A stretch of 64,000 bases of DNA. Origin: Pseudomonas guariconensis (GTDB lineage: Bacteria; Pseudomonadota; Gammaproteobacteria; Pseudomonadales; Pseudomonadaceae). The notes under the pieces are model-generated. The model was not told the origin of the DNA. It ran no database searches and saw only the letters and a list, made by a program, of their open reading frames with translations. The DNA is taken from positions 86,179 to 150,178 of the forward strand of contig NZ_JADLJL010000009.1 of the NCBI RefSeq assembly GCF_015680235.1. The letters are read 5' to 3'. Shown in pieces: positions 1-8,502 of this stretch. The position numbers and the translations under genes were made by a program. Every line of letters starts with the position of its first letter. The stretch's first letter is position 1.

Positions 1-984
1 AATACGTGAAGAGTGCTCCGCGCTCTTCACTATATTTAAAGCTACTTCCTCAATGGCCAAACTAAGCTGGGCAACCGACTCGCTGGCGATAGTCAGCTCT
101 TCATTCTGACTTTCCATCCTTTCATAGTTTCCAGACTCTAGCCGTGTAAGTGACTTGACTGATTCTGAAACCTGGGCTGCACTGTTTCTTATATTCTGAA
201 TGATGTCCTTTAAACCTGACTGCATTCTGTAAATTGAAATAATCAGCTGCGCAAGTTGATCGCCCCCCCTCACCTCTCCGCAAGATTCAAGATCACCCTG
301 TGCAATTTTTTCAGTTAGCGTTACGGCGCGAGCCAATGGTTGAGTGATAGCCCTAGTGGTCACTATCGCCAGAAAAACTCCAACTATAAAAGCAAAAATA
401 AGTATGGCGACAGCCCAACCAATTGTTTTTTTCACCACATCTTGAATGTCAGCCTGGAGCTCTTCTCGTTTAATGATCTGTTCATCAGCTAATGAATTAG
501 CGGCGTTGGAGATTCCTTGCGCTGTATTGATAAGAGCTTTTAGTACTTCACCTGCTTCCTCGCGTCGCCCTTCAGCTTGAAGCTTAGGAATTTTTTCTGC
601 CAATCTAGGAACTTCAATAAAACCCCGCTGGATTTCTTGCAACTTCTGCAATTCGCCCTCATTAGTCATTAGTTTCGGCAGTTCTTCAAACAGTATTCCC
701 CGAATTCTTTTTTCAATAATTACCATTCCATTGTGATAAAAATCAGACTGCTGCGGATCTTTTGCGTTTCTCAGCCCATAAGAGTAAGCATCCCCTGCAA
801 GAACTAGTTTGGATAGCTCTACTGACAAATTCTCTTTCGAACTGGACACCCCAAGTTCCTGACTTGCGTCACGAACTTCAATGAATCGATATAGTGAAAT
901 TATTGCGCATAGAGCTCCGAGAAAGAAAACAACAGCAAAGCTCAGCAATAGACGCTTTCCAACGGACGCTTCGAAAACAGGCAT
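1..984 (-). CDS. Methyl-accepting chemotaxis protein, C-terminus cut by window edge
   Basis: Reading leftward from the ATG at 984, an open frame of 328 codons runs off the window edge. A cytoplasmic N-terminus leads into a first membrane helix (residues about 11-31), a mostly helical periplasmic domain of about 155 residues that resembles four-helix-bundle ligand domains, a second membrane helix (about 187-208), a HAMP linker (about 209-262) and the start of the methyl-accepting coiled coil. An AGGAG sits 7 bases before the ATG. The signalling tip and its CheW contact lie outside the window. The gene is AT-rich like the neighbouring transporter and porin-like genes, so a role in sensing the aromatic substrate handled by the cargo is plausible. 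No ligand can be read from the sequence. Confidence 0.85.
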   Translation of the reverse strand, partial: MPVFEASVGKRLLLSFAVVFFLGALCAIISLYRFIEVRDASQELGVSSSKENLSVELSKLVLAGDAYSYGLRNAKDPQQSDFYHNGMVIIEKRIRGILFEELPKLMTNEGELQKLQEIQRGFIEVPRLAEKIPKLQAEGRREEAGEVLKALINTAQGISNAANSLADEQIIKREELQADIQDVVKKTIGWAVAILIFAFIVGVFLAIVTTRAITQPLARAVTLTEKIAQGDLESCGEVRGGDQLAQLIISIYRMQSGLKDIIQNIRNSAAQVSESVKSLTRLESGNYERMESQNEELTIASESVAQLSLAIEEVALNIVKSAEHSSRI

Positions 985-1310
985 CGAATGACTCCTGTGC
1001 TAGTTAAAATAAGGCCCGCTTTTGGCATGGCCTTAGATCATGTGTGCAACGCAGAAAGTTCGCAAGCCGGGGTTTGTGGCCAATGATTTGCGGCATACGG
1101 AAACATCGTATAAATAGCACATTTAAATGCGCATTCTTATTTTTTAAAAAGGCTTACGCACTTATATCCGTCAAATACATAGACGATTGAGAGGCACGAT
1201 GCAAAACATTGAGAAGAATCAATAACAAGTCCATATGGATTTCCGAGTCCCATGCCATGCACTCCATATGGGCGAAATATTTCTGAAAACTCTTTATTGT
1301 ATATAATTAG
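985..1310. other. Intergenic region upstream of chemoreceptor gene
   Basis: This 326-base AT-rich stretch lies between the chemoreceptor start and the MFS stop, both on the minus strand, so it should carry the chemoreceptor promoter. I see no convincing ORF and no clear motility sigma-factor promoter. The palindrome CCATATGG occurs twice, at 1231-1238 and 1264-1271, about three helical turns apart, and could be a paired operator. No strong terminator hairpin is visible after the MFS gene. Confidence 0.4.
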
Positions 1311-2579
1311 CTAGGCGATAGCAGGGGACTTCGAGTCACTATTAGTACTCTTGCTCCAATCAGGATATCCGCCCAAGAAGAGTACGAACACACACGCCAA
1401 GGAAACCGCTCCGGCATACAACCAGGGCAGAAATAGATATGAACCTTGCAGGTCGAACAGGTGTCCTATCAGGGCCGGACCAGCACCGGCCCCCAAGCTA
1501 AATGCAGAGAACATAATTCCGTAGATTACGCCATAATTTTTCAAACCAAAATAACGACTGACAAAGTACGCAATCAATTCAAACTCAGCACCTAACGCTA
1601 AGCCAATTGCGACGACCGCGGGCACAAGAAAGTGGTCAGCAACACCAGTTGAAATTTGGTAGACCCCAACCGCAGGTAAGATCCAAAAAACAATTGCTAC
1701 GTAAGGTGCAAACAATCGATCAAGGCTGTATCCAGAGATAATTCGACCCACCATGAGCGAAATGCCTGTAATAGCCGCATAATGCGACGCCTGTTCAGGC
1801 GTGAAACCGCGATCAGTTAACATGGGTACCATATGGATTAATGTACCTGGAATAACAGCAGCTGTTAAAAAGAAGCTGATAGCCATTAGCCAAAACAGAC
1901 GGGCTTTCAAAGCATCTCTGATGTTCATACCAAGTAATGGCGCTCGGGTAGCTTTAACACCAAGCACCGCGTCGCCGTCAAGATGCAGTCCGAGATCTTC
2001 TGGCTTATCTCGCAAAATAAATTTGCATACCGGCAGCGCAACGAACAGCACTACGACTGCTAGCACTACAAACGTCGTTTGCCAACCATAGCGATCTATC
2101 AGCGCTTGAGAAACTAGCGGCATAACTGTAGCCCCTAGCCCCATTCCGCAAAGGGCTACACCAAGAGCGATACCCCGGCGCCGATCAAACCATCTAACAA
2201 TTACAGAGACCAGCGATACAGGGCCGATGCCCGCACCGAATGTGTTCATGCATCCGCAAATTATGTAAAAGATAACCAGATTGGTTACCCAGTACATAGA
2301 TGCTAGGCAGGCGGCCAGAGCAAAAATTGAAGGAAGGAGAATCCTGATTGGCCCAAAACGATCAACAAGACGACCAATGATTGGTAGCGAAATAAGCCCC
2401 ATCATCGTGGCGATGGTCATCCCAAATGTGACCTCCCCCCGCGAAACCGAAAGTGTTTCCGCTATCGGCTTGATAAAAACACCCATATTATAAATCAAAA
2501 AAACGCCAGTACTTACGCTAAAACTGAGAAAAACACCTAAAACGATCCACCAGCCATAATATACTTTTGGGCTATTCAT
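1311..2579 (-). CDS. MFS transporter, probably aromatic acid uptake
   Basis: A 422-residue polytopic protein with about 12 hydrophobic segments. The N-terminal YYGWWIVL motif and the loop GRLVDRFGPIRIL (loop 2-3 signature) place it in the major facilitator superfamily, near the oxalate/formate and monocarboxylate transporter-like branch. I chose the ATG at 2579 because GGAG lies six bases ahead of it; a TTG four codons upstream overlaps that ribosome site. It lies 64 bases downstream of the outer-membrane protein gene on the same strand, so the two probably form one transport transcript, divergent from the hydroxylase/dioxygenase operon. Uptake of the operon's substrate is inferred from context only. 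The base composition is poorer in G+C than the trb genes. Confidence 0.85.
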   Translation of the reverse strand: MNSPKVYYGWWIVLGVFLSFSVSTGVFLIYNMGVFIKPIAETLSVSRGEVTFGMTIATMMGLISLPIIGRLVDRFGPIRILLPSIFALAACLASMYWVTNLVIFYIICGCMNTFGAGIGPVSLVSVIVRWFDRRRGIALGVALCGMGLGATVMPLVSQALIDRYGWQTTFVVLAVVVLFVALPVCKFILRDKPEDLGLHLDGDAVLGVKATRAPLLGMNIRDALKARLFWLMAISFFLTAAVIPGTLIHMVPMLTDRGFTPEQASHYAAITGISLMVGRIISGYSLDRLFAPYVAIVFWILPAVGVYQISTGVADHFLVPAVVAIGLALGAEFELIAYFVSRYFGLKNYGVIYGIMFSAFSLGAGAGPALIGHLFDLQGSYLFLPWLYAGAVSLACVFVLFLGGYPDWSKSTNSDSKSPAIA

Positions 2580-2643
2580 TTTTATCTCCAATTCAGAAGT
2601 AAACTGTGCCTAAGTAACCCCTAGGCACGCTTGCATCTAAATG

Positions 2644-3645
2644 TTAGAAAGTGTAAGCGGCAATAAGACTTAGGATTTCACCTTGTGACCTATTCTCAGC
2701 GCCAAACTCCTTGAGATACTTAACACTTAATACTGGCATTTTGGGATTTTTATAATCTCGGAAACTTACTGCTGGGCCCACAGCGTACACGCGAGAGCGC
2801 TTGCCATTTTCTGGAGCCTGGCCACCATCAATTTTGTCGTCTGTAAGTTGCTCAAGCGCATATCCGGAAATCCCTACCGTAAATGGCCCTACGTGCTGCC
2901 CAGTTGCAAAATTCCAGGCAAATGTCGAGCCGTTCTTATATCTACCCTCAATGGCTCCATTCTCATAAAGTCCATCATTACGGTTGCGGAAGTTATAGCG
3001 CAGCGCGAAGCTAGAGGAGAACTCAAAGCCCGTAGGGGTCATATACGTAAATGCGTACATGGGCTCTATCGAATAGTTGTCACGACCTGAGTTCGCAAAA
3101 CTTTTTTTATCATATGTACCAATTGGCACCTCTATGTTTACAGAAAAGTTCTGATTAAATGTTCTGCTCGGATCTCTCCATTGCAGCATCACAGGGGTAA
3201 CTACAACATCAATTAAGTCACGATATACAATATCGCTTTTTACACTTCCGAATGGCGTATTTACATCGGCATCACCGGTAATATCCATGTAAGGGAACAA
3301 AACCCGAAACCCATAATCAGCACCCAATAATTTCTGGTCGGTCATGTGCAGAATGGCGAGCACTCCAGAGTTCACAGTGACATCGACCTTCTTTAGAGGC
3401 TGAATCATGTGACCATCATCGCCAGCGATTTTATCGTACTTGTACTGACCTACTGCCAAAGCTACGCTTGTGGATCCGGGAGGAGGCAAGAAACCGCCGC
3501 CGAATGAAAAAGATCCAAGCTGAGATAAGTCTGCGATACGTTCATTCGCTGATGCTGCTATTGGATGCATCGCTAAAGCCCCTGCCAACATCAGAGCAGT
3601 ATAGTTAGAGGACTTTACAAATTCCAAAATACTTCTTACCTGCAT
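2644..3645 (-). CDS. Outer-membrane channel-like protein (phenol MetA-deg/SphA-like)
   Basis: A 333-residue protein with a signal peptide (cleavage near residue 33, after AASA) followed by alternating short amphipathic strands and a C-terminal aromatic residue (final AYTF), as expected of an outer-membrane beta barrel. The pattern fits the family annotated as 'phenol degradation protein meta', which often accompanies aromatic pathways. The ATG at 3645 is preferred because GGAG lies eight bases upstream; a GTG three codons earlier overlaps that site. It precedes the MFS gene on the same strand, and the pair could move a hydrophobic or anionic aromatic across both membranes. Family membership is judged from overall pattern, so the exact channel function is uncertain. 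Confidence 0.7.
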   Translation of the reverse strand: MQVRSILEFVKSSNYTALMLAGALAMHPIAASANERIADLSQLGSFSFGGGFLPPPGSTSVALAVGQYKYDKIAGDDGHMIQPLKKVDVTVNSGVLAILHMTDQKLLGADYGFRVLFPYMDITGDADVNTPFGSVKSDIVYRDLIDVVVTPVMLQWRDPSRTFNQNFSVNIEVPIGTYDKKSFANSGRDNYSIEPMYAFTYMTPTGFEFSSSFALRYNFRNRNDGLYENGAIEGRYKNGSTFAWNFATGQHVGPFTVGISGYALEQLTDDKIDGGQAPENGKRSRVYAVGPAVSFRDYKNPKMPVLSVKYLKEFGAENRSQGEILSLIAAYTF

Positions 3646-4409
3646 ACTAGACACTCCAATTTATTGTTTTTATCACTGGACGATGAATTAACCAGAAATC
3701 GATCAAACACCACAGCTCGGCTCTCGAGATTAAGAGTCGCATCTATTACGCCGCTTGCATCTCTAGACGTTGTGAGGAGCACGCGGCGAAATTCTAGTCA
3801 GCACTTTGCAACCAGCCTTCGAGCAGGTAAAGAGTTAAGCCTGCCCGGGCCCAATAGAGCAAAATCACTAAGAAACACGGATTGAAAACTTTATCTCAAA
3901 TCTTAAGCGCCTTAACTTTCTCAAAAAAGGACGGCGCGACCATATATGCTCAGTTGATTTTTCTTTTAATAAGGCGAGGTCGGCTACAACCGAAAGGTAA
4001 GATCCAGGACTTCCCCCATCTAGGCTTATCGCTGGCATCTGTCGGAGAGGTTATTTTAGCCGGCGGAAAGATGTTTACGCTGCTATTACAACGTGCTTCG
4101 GGTACTCGCTGGGAGCAGGGCATGGCAGTGCCTCTAGTCTTGTTTTTAATCGCCCCCCTAGAGAGGGGCAGCCGTTGGATGTCAAGCTATACCATTCAAA
4201 AAATCCTGTAAAGAGAGATTTTTTAATTTTCCCGCATTTCGGGATTTTTGTTGGTTTTTCGCGCATCGCCCGCTAGCATACGTCCTGGGCCAGCTTTCAA
4301 CTGCGTTAGCCGATCGCTACCAGGGGGGTGACCGTAGCCTGCTGAGCTCGCAACGAAATCGACTGGGTGGCAGTAAGTAACCTGCCGCCAACAACGAGAG
4401 GTCAGTGTT
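3646..4409. promoter_or_regulatory. Divergent control region of the aromatic gene cluster
   Basis: These 764 bases separate the leftward transport genes from the rightward catabolic operon and must hold both promoters. Short open frames are present (for example 3882-4211) but none has a recognisable product or a good ribosome site, so I do not call a gene. Visible features are a hairpin with stem CCCCT/AGGGG at 4155-4168 and a hairpin followed by a T-run at 4230-4249. No transcription-factor gene lies here, so the regulator is elsewhere, possibly left of the window. Confidence 0.5.
4230..4249 (+). terminator. Weak intrinsic-terminator-like hairpin
   Basis: TCCCG and CGGGA pair across a five-base loop and are followed by five T residues on the plus strand. 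No plus-strand gene precedes it, so it may be a remnant or a leader attenuator for the operon starting at 4410. Confidence 0.3.
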
Positions 4410-5243
4410 ATGCGTTACGTATATTTCAACCACAAGGGCAGCGCCGTACTCGGCGTTCGTTGCGACGGAGGCGTGAAGGTGCTCGGTCCGGAAACGTTAG
4501 AGTCGTTGCTCGCCCGTGGCGTCGACCTGACCACCTATGGCAACCAGGCTAACGGTCCGGTGGTCGTAGTCGGCGAGCATGACTACCTTCCTCTGATGTG
4601 TAAGCCAGGCAAGATCATCTGCGTGGGGCTCAATTACGCCGATCACACCAAAGAGTCACCATACGCTCAGCCGGATTACCCGACCTTGTTTCCTCGCTTC
4701 AACAGCAGTCTGACCGCGCACAATAAGCCGCTGATCCGCCCAAGGATTTCCGACACCCTCGATTACGAGGGCGAGATGGCCGTGGTGTTGAAAGGTGGTG
4801 GGCGACACATCAACAAAGAACAAGCTCTAGAGCATGTAGCTGGTTACGCATTGTTCAACGAGGGTTCGGTGCGCGAGTACCAGTTCAAATCGCCACAGTG
4901 GACCGTGGGCAAGAATTTCGATGACACCGGAGCCTTCGGTCCCGACCTCGTCACCGCCGATGAACTGCCAGCTGGTGGCAAGGGTTTGCTGCTGCAGACA
5001 AAGGTCAATGGCAAGGTGGTGCAAGCTGCCAATACCAACGACATGCTTTTCGATGTGGCCACCATCATTTCCACACTCAGCCAGGCTGTGACTCTAGAAG
5101 CGGGTGATGTGATCGTCAGCGGCACTCCTGCTGGCGTTGGTTTTGGCATGGACCCCAAGGTCTACCTGAAAAGCGGTGATGTGGTGGAAGTATCTATCGA
5201 AGGTATCGGTTCGCTGGTAAATCCGGTGGTCGACGAGTCCTGA
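4410..5243 (+). CDS. FAH-family hydrolase/isomerase (ring-cleavage product processing)
   Basis: A 277-residue protein with the C-terminal fumarylacetoacetate hydrolase fold: an opening strand with CVGLNYADH, the metal-binding pair E120 and E122 in DYEGEMAVV, and the late VSGTPAGVGFG loop. In the family the third metal ligand is usually Asp in an N-D-x-S-x-R-D motif; here residues 150-156 read NEGSVRE, with Glu at both acidic positions. It is first in an operon with an extradiol dioxygenase and a flavin hydroxylase, so its likely job is to cleave or isomerise the ring-opened dienoate. An AGAGG lies about 8 bases before the ATG. Substrate unknown; hydratase, decarboxylase or isomerase activity are alternatives within the fold. 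Confidence 0.85.
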   Translation: MRYVYFNHKGSAVLGVRCDGGVKVLGPETLESLLARGVDLTTYGNQANGPVVVVGEHDYLPLMCKPGKIICVGLNYADHTKESPYAQPDYPTLFPRFNSSLTAHNKPLIRPRISDTLDYEGEMAVVLKGGGRHINKEQALEHVAGYALFNEGSVREYQFKSPQWTVGKNFDDTGAFGPDLVTADELPAGGKGLLLQTKVNGKVVQAANTNDMLFDVATIISTLSQAVTLEAGDVIVSGTPAGVGFGMDPKVYLKSGDVVEVSIEGIGSLVNPVVDES

Positions 5244-5280
5244 ATCAGACCAAGCAGTTACAGGCTGCAAGAGAAAGAAG

Positions 5281-5305
5281 CGAAGCCCCCAACTCCGGGG
5301 CTTCG
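5281..5305 (+). promoter_or_regulatory. Intercistronic hairpin in the aromatic operon
   Basis: CGAAGCCCC (5281-5289) pairs perfectly with GGGGCTTCG (5297-5305) across a seven-base loop, 38 bases after the FAH stop and 28 before the dioxygenase start. No T-run follows, so it looks like an mRNA-stability or processing element rather than a full terminator. Confidence 0.5.
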
Positions 5306-5333
5306 ACTACAACAAAAGAGGAGGAAGGCGATT

Positions 5334-6242
5334 ATGAGTGCCGTGCATTCAATCGATCACTACGCGCTGAATGTACCGTCGTTGCAGGAGGCGAAGCGTT
5401 TCTTCGAGCATTTCGGGCTAGAAGTTCGTGACCTGGGCGAGGAACTGCAACTGCTGGCACGCGACGGCCACATCTGGACACGTGTACTGCCAGCAGCTAG
5501 CAAATCGTTAGCCTATATCAGTTTTAATTGTTTTGCAGAAGACTTCACCAGCCTCCGCCAACAGGTGCTAAGCAGCGGTGCCCGACTACTTGATCGTGGT
5601 GGCAAGGGGTTCTGGTTTCACGACCTCGACGGCAATTTGCTGCAGGTGAGCGTTGGGGACAAACATATGCCAGACGTACCGGCGGCGCTGCCAGCCAAAC
5701 CGAGGCAAGTACGTGGCACCGGCACCCGCGCCGATGTGCTTCAGGTCCGGCCGCGTCGTTTGTCGCATGTATTGTTGTTCAGTGCCGATGTCAACCGTGC
5801 AGTGGCGTTTTACAACCAAACGCTTGGGCTCAAACTCTCTGACCACTCGCAAGATATCATCGCTTTTACTCACGCTCCGCACGGTTGCGATCACCATCTG
5901 GTGGCGTTCTGTAAAAGCAGAGCGAAAGGATTCCACCATGCGGCCTGGGAAGTCGACAGTATTGACTGCGTGGGCAATGGGGCAGCGCAAATGGCGCAAG
6001 CCGGTTACACCGAAGGCTGGGGCACAGGTCGTCATTGCTTAGGTTCAAACTACTTTCACTACGTGCGCGATCCTTGGGGTTCGTTCTGCGAATATTCGGC
6101 GCATATGGACTATATCAGAGCAAACAGCGAATGGCCGGCCGGTGACTTTCCTTCAGAGAACTCGCTGTATCTCTGGGGGCCGGAAGTACCGGATTACTTC
6201 ATTCTCAATACCGAGGCTGACGAAGCTTTCCCTGCACCATAA
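5334..6242 (+). CDS. Type I (VOC-fold) extradiol ring-cleavage dioxygenase
   Basis: A 302-residue two-domain vicinal-oxygen-chelate protein. The N-terminal half is the degenerate repeat; the C-terminal half holds the Fe(II) site, with H145 in RLSHVLLF, H201 or H202 in GFHHAAWEV and E253 in FCEYSAH. It also has the conserved active-site block HCLGSNYFHYVRDPWG (about residues 234-249), which supplies the second-sphere His and Tyr of BphC-type enzymes. The family inserts O2 next to a catechol hydroxyl pair. AGGAGGAAGG precedes the start by a normal distance. It sits between the hydrolase and the hydroxylase, consistent with hydroxylate, cleave, hydrolyse. The catechol substrate cannot be told from sequence. 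Confidence 0.9.
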   Translation: MSAVHSIDHYALNVPSLQEAKRFFEHFGLEVRDLGEELQLLARDGHIWTRVLPAASKSLAYISFNCFAEDFTSLRQQVLSSGARLLDRGGKGFWFHDLDGNLLQVSVGDKHMPDVPAALPAKPRQVRGTGTRADVLQVRPRRLSHVLLFSADVNRAVAFYNQTLGLKLSDHSQDIIAFTHAPHGCDHHLVAFCKSRAKGFHHAAWEVDSIDCVGNGAAQMAQAGYTEGWGTGRHCLGSNYFHYVRDPWGSFCEYSAHMDYIRANSEWPAGDFPSENSLYLWGPEVPDYFILNTEADEAFPAP

Positions 6243-6310
6243 CACGCACCGATGTTTGTCACGTTCAGACGTAACGGGCTCGGCTGGTCTAAGGAATCAC
6301 GAGGTTCAGT

Positions 6311-7936
6311 ATGAACAATAATAAAATTCTCGATGTTGCTATTGTGGGCTACGGCCCTGTCGGCCAGACCTTGGCTATTTTGCTTGGCCGTATGGGCTAC
6401 AACGTCGCGGTTTATGAACGCTGGAAAACTCTCTATCCACTGCCACGTGCGGTCTTCTACGACCACGAGATACGTCGGATCTTTCGACTGATGGGGCTGG
6501 GTGACAAGCTGGACCAAATATCCCAACCCTCCTCCTGCTACCAATGGTTCAATGCCGATTGGAAAGTGCTGGTAGAAATCGACTGGTCCGCAGAATCCAT
6601 TAGCGATGGGCCATTCGGCTACTTATTCAGCCAGCCTGCGCTGGAAGCAATACTTGATAGCTCGGCAAAAACCATTAATAACGTCGAGGTACATCAAGGC
6701 TATGAAGTACTTGGCATTAACCAAACCGCAGAGTTTGGTGAGTTACGCTTGCGTCAAACGGGTACGCAGGAAGAGGCGCCAGGGGACGAGCAATTGGTTC
6801 GTGCCCGATACGTAATTGGTGCGGACGGTGCAAATAGCGTTGTTCGGCGAGAGCTTGGAATCCAGTGGCACGACCTCGGTTTCCAAGAGGACTGGCTAGT
6901 CGTGGACGTAAAGCCTCACCCAGGAGTCGAGCTGGATGTGCCTGACATTGGTCAGTGGTGCAATCCCGCACGGCCAACAACCATGGTACCTGGTGGTCCA
7001 GGGTTCAGGCGTTGGGAGTTTATGCGACTTCCGCATGAGACGCTGGAGGAGCTGCAAGATACCGACAAGATTTGGAAGATGTTGTCCCAATGGGTTACCC
7101 CGGAAACCGCTACTCTCGTGCGCCATGCCGTGTACCAGTTTCGGTCTCGTATCGCCGAGTCTTGGCATCAGGGACGTCTGCTTATCGCCGGTGATGCTGC
7201 ACACCTAATGCCCCCGTTCATGGGCCAAGGCATGTGCTCCGGAATTCGAGATGCATGGAACCTCTCCTGGCGTCTGGATTTAGTGCTCAAGGGTGCATGT
7301 CCAGTCAGCCTGCTCGAAGGGTATACGCTAGAACGCAAACCCCAAATACGTGCAGTGATTGATGCTTCTGTAGAGATGGGCAAAGTGGTGTGTGTAGCCG
7401 ACCCCGTGCAGGCGGCCGAGCGCGACACCGCATTCCTCTCCGGTAATGTCCCACCGTTGCCCCCCTTTCCGGGCTTAATAGATGGACTTATAAAAAAAAC
7501 AATCGATGACAAGCCGGCAGGTCCCGCTGGCACCCTTAGCGTGCACGGTGATATTGAGAGGGACGGCAGCACTGTGCGCTTCGATGAAGTATTCGGTCGT
7601 GGTTTTCAGTTACTCAGCATTGGTGAAGATCCGTTAGAAGCGTTGAGCAAAGAACAGCGAAATTTCCTTGATCGCCTCAGAGTGAAGAATATCCGCCTAT
7701 CTACTAACGGTACCCCAGGAACCTATCGAGATGTCTCAGGAAAATATCATGATTTCCTCCGTGCTGAAGGTGTAGAGGTAGTCTTGGTACGCCCGGACTT
7801 CTACATATATGGCGGAGTTAGTCACGTCACCGAACTGCCGGAGTTAGTCAACGCACTGCGACATGGTCTAGAACTTGACAAAGACGGAGCTAGAGGAGCT
7901 TCGGTCGCAATAGCTGCTATGACTGGAAGCAACTGA
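6311..7936 (+). CDS. FAD-dependent aromatic hydroxylase, MhpA-like
   Basis: A 541-residue class A flavoprotein monooxygenase. The FAD-binding Rossmann motif is GYGPVG near residues 14-19, the DG motif GADGANSVVR lies near 171, and the GD motif AGDAAHLMPPFMGQG lies near 293. Length and motif spacing match 3-(3-hydroxyphenyl)propionate hydroxylases (MhpA, about 550 residues). The reaction is NAD(P)H-dependent ortho-hydroxylation of a phenol, supplying the catechol to the upstream dioxygenase. GAGG precedes the ATG by six bases. As last gene of the operon it is followed only by a weak hairpin. Related enzymes act on other phenolic acids, so the named substrate is a guess. Confidence 0.85.
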   Translation: MNNNKILDVAIVGYGPVGQTLAILLGRMGYNVAVYERWKTLYPLPRAVFYDHEIRRIFRLMGLGDKLDQISQPSSCYQWFNADWKVLVEIDWSAESISDGPFGYLFSQPALEAILDSSAKTINNVEVHQGYEVLGINQTAEFGELRLRQTGTQEEAPGDEQLVRARYVIGADGANSVVRRELGIQWHDLGFQEDWLVVDVKPHPGVELDVPDIGQWCNPARPTTMVPGGPGFRRWEFMRLPHETLEELQDTDKIWKMLSQWVTPETATLVRHAVYQFRSRIAESWHQGRLLIAGDAAHLMPPFMGQGMCSGIRDAWNLSWRLDLVLKGACPVSLLEGYTLERKPQIRAVIDASVEMGKVVCVADPVQAAERDTAFLSGNVPPLPPFPGLIDGLIKKTIDDKPAGPAGTLSVHGDIERDGSTVRFDEVFGRGFQLLSIGEDPLEALSKEQRNFLDRLRVKNIRLSTNGTPGTYRDVSGKYHDFLRAEGVEVVLVRPDFYIYGGVSHVTELPELVNALRHGLELDKDGARGASVAIAAMTGSN

Positions 7937-7969
7937 GCCTCTCACATTGTAATAAAATGGACAGATGGA

Positions 7970-7991
7970 AAGGGCGTCATTCGGCGCTCTT
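7970..7991 (+). terminator. Possible weak terminator after the aromatic operon
   Basis: AAGGGCG and CGCTCTT pair with one G-U wobble across an eight-base loop, 33 bases after the hydroxylase stop. No clear T-run follows, so this is a weak call. Confidence 0.25.
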
Positions 7992-8126
7992 CTCTGAGAA
8001 TATAAAAACATTGAAGACAACTCCCTCGCATGAAGTCATTGTTAAAATTTCTTCGGCCTTGGCGCTCACTATAACTTTTCATTGGAATTCAGGTGCTCAA
8101 CGATTATTACATATCCCCTATTAGAT

Positions 8127-8290
8127 TTAGCAGCGCTCTCCAACTGGTTTCTTAAGTAGGTCAAAGCCGTCGCGAACGAACTCCTCTCCAAAGTCAAACT
8201 TTTGTACAACCTTAGCAGCCCACCCCATGAATCTCTCTGGATAGTGCGCCAAACCATCATGTCTGCGTCGGTGGCATGCTCCGCACAGCT
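8127..8290 (-). pseudogene. Possible 3' remnant of an unidentified gene at the cargo/ICE junction
   Basis: On the minus strand a frame reading HYPERFMGWAAKVVQKFDF and ending at 8127 looks protein-like but has no start of its own: upstream it runs into the DUF2274 gene in another frame. It could be the C-terminal stub of a gene cut when the aromatic cargo joined the trb operon. I do not recognise the family, and the region could equally be noncoding. Confidence 0.25.
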
Positions 8291-8502
8291 CTGCCCTTCT
8301 TGAACCCTCGATCACCCGCCATGAACGATTCCAGCATGTGCGGGATCAATTTCTCGGCATCGACCGCCTCGCCGTAGGTCTGCGCATGCAGCGCAGCGTA
8401 GCGGTCGAGGTCGGTCTTCAAGCTAGCCGGGCAGGCAAAGGTCAGCTTGACGTTCTCGGTCTTGGGCAGCGGCCCGAGCCGCAGCTTCTTAGTCGTACTC
8501 AT
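8257..8502 (-). CDS. DUF2274 small protein at the end of the trb operon
   Basis: An 81-residue protein opening MSTTKKLRLGPLPKTE and containing KLTFACPASLKTDLDRYAAL, a ribbon-helix-helix-like pattern typical of DUF2274. Its ATG overlaps the trbI stop by 4 bases, so it is translationally coupled and belongs to the conjugation operon. Its role is unknown. The last dozen residues (GRAVRSMPPTQT) look unlike the family ending I remember and lie where the composition drops to that of the aromatic cargo, suggesting the cargo junction replaced the original C-terminus. Confidence 0.75.
   Translation of the reverse strand: MSTTKKLRLGPLPKTENVKLTFACPASLKTDLDRYAALHAQTYGEAVDAEKLIPHMLESFMAGDRGFKKGRAVRSMPPTQT

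Noticed and set aside
3882..4211. Open frame of 109 codons in the divergent control region
   Set aside because: No ribosome site, no recognisable domain and composition of noncoding DNA.
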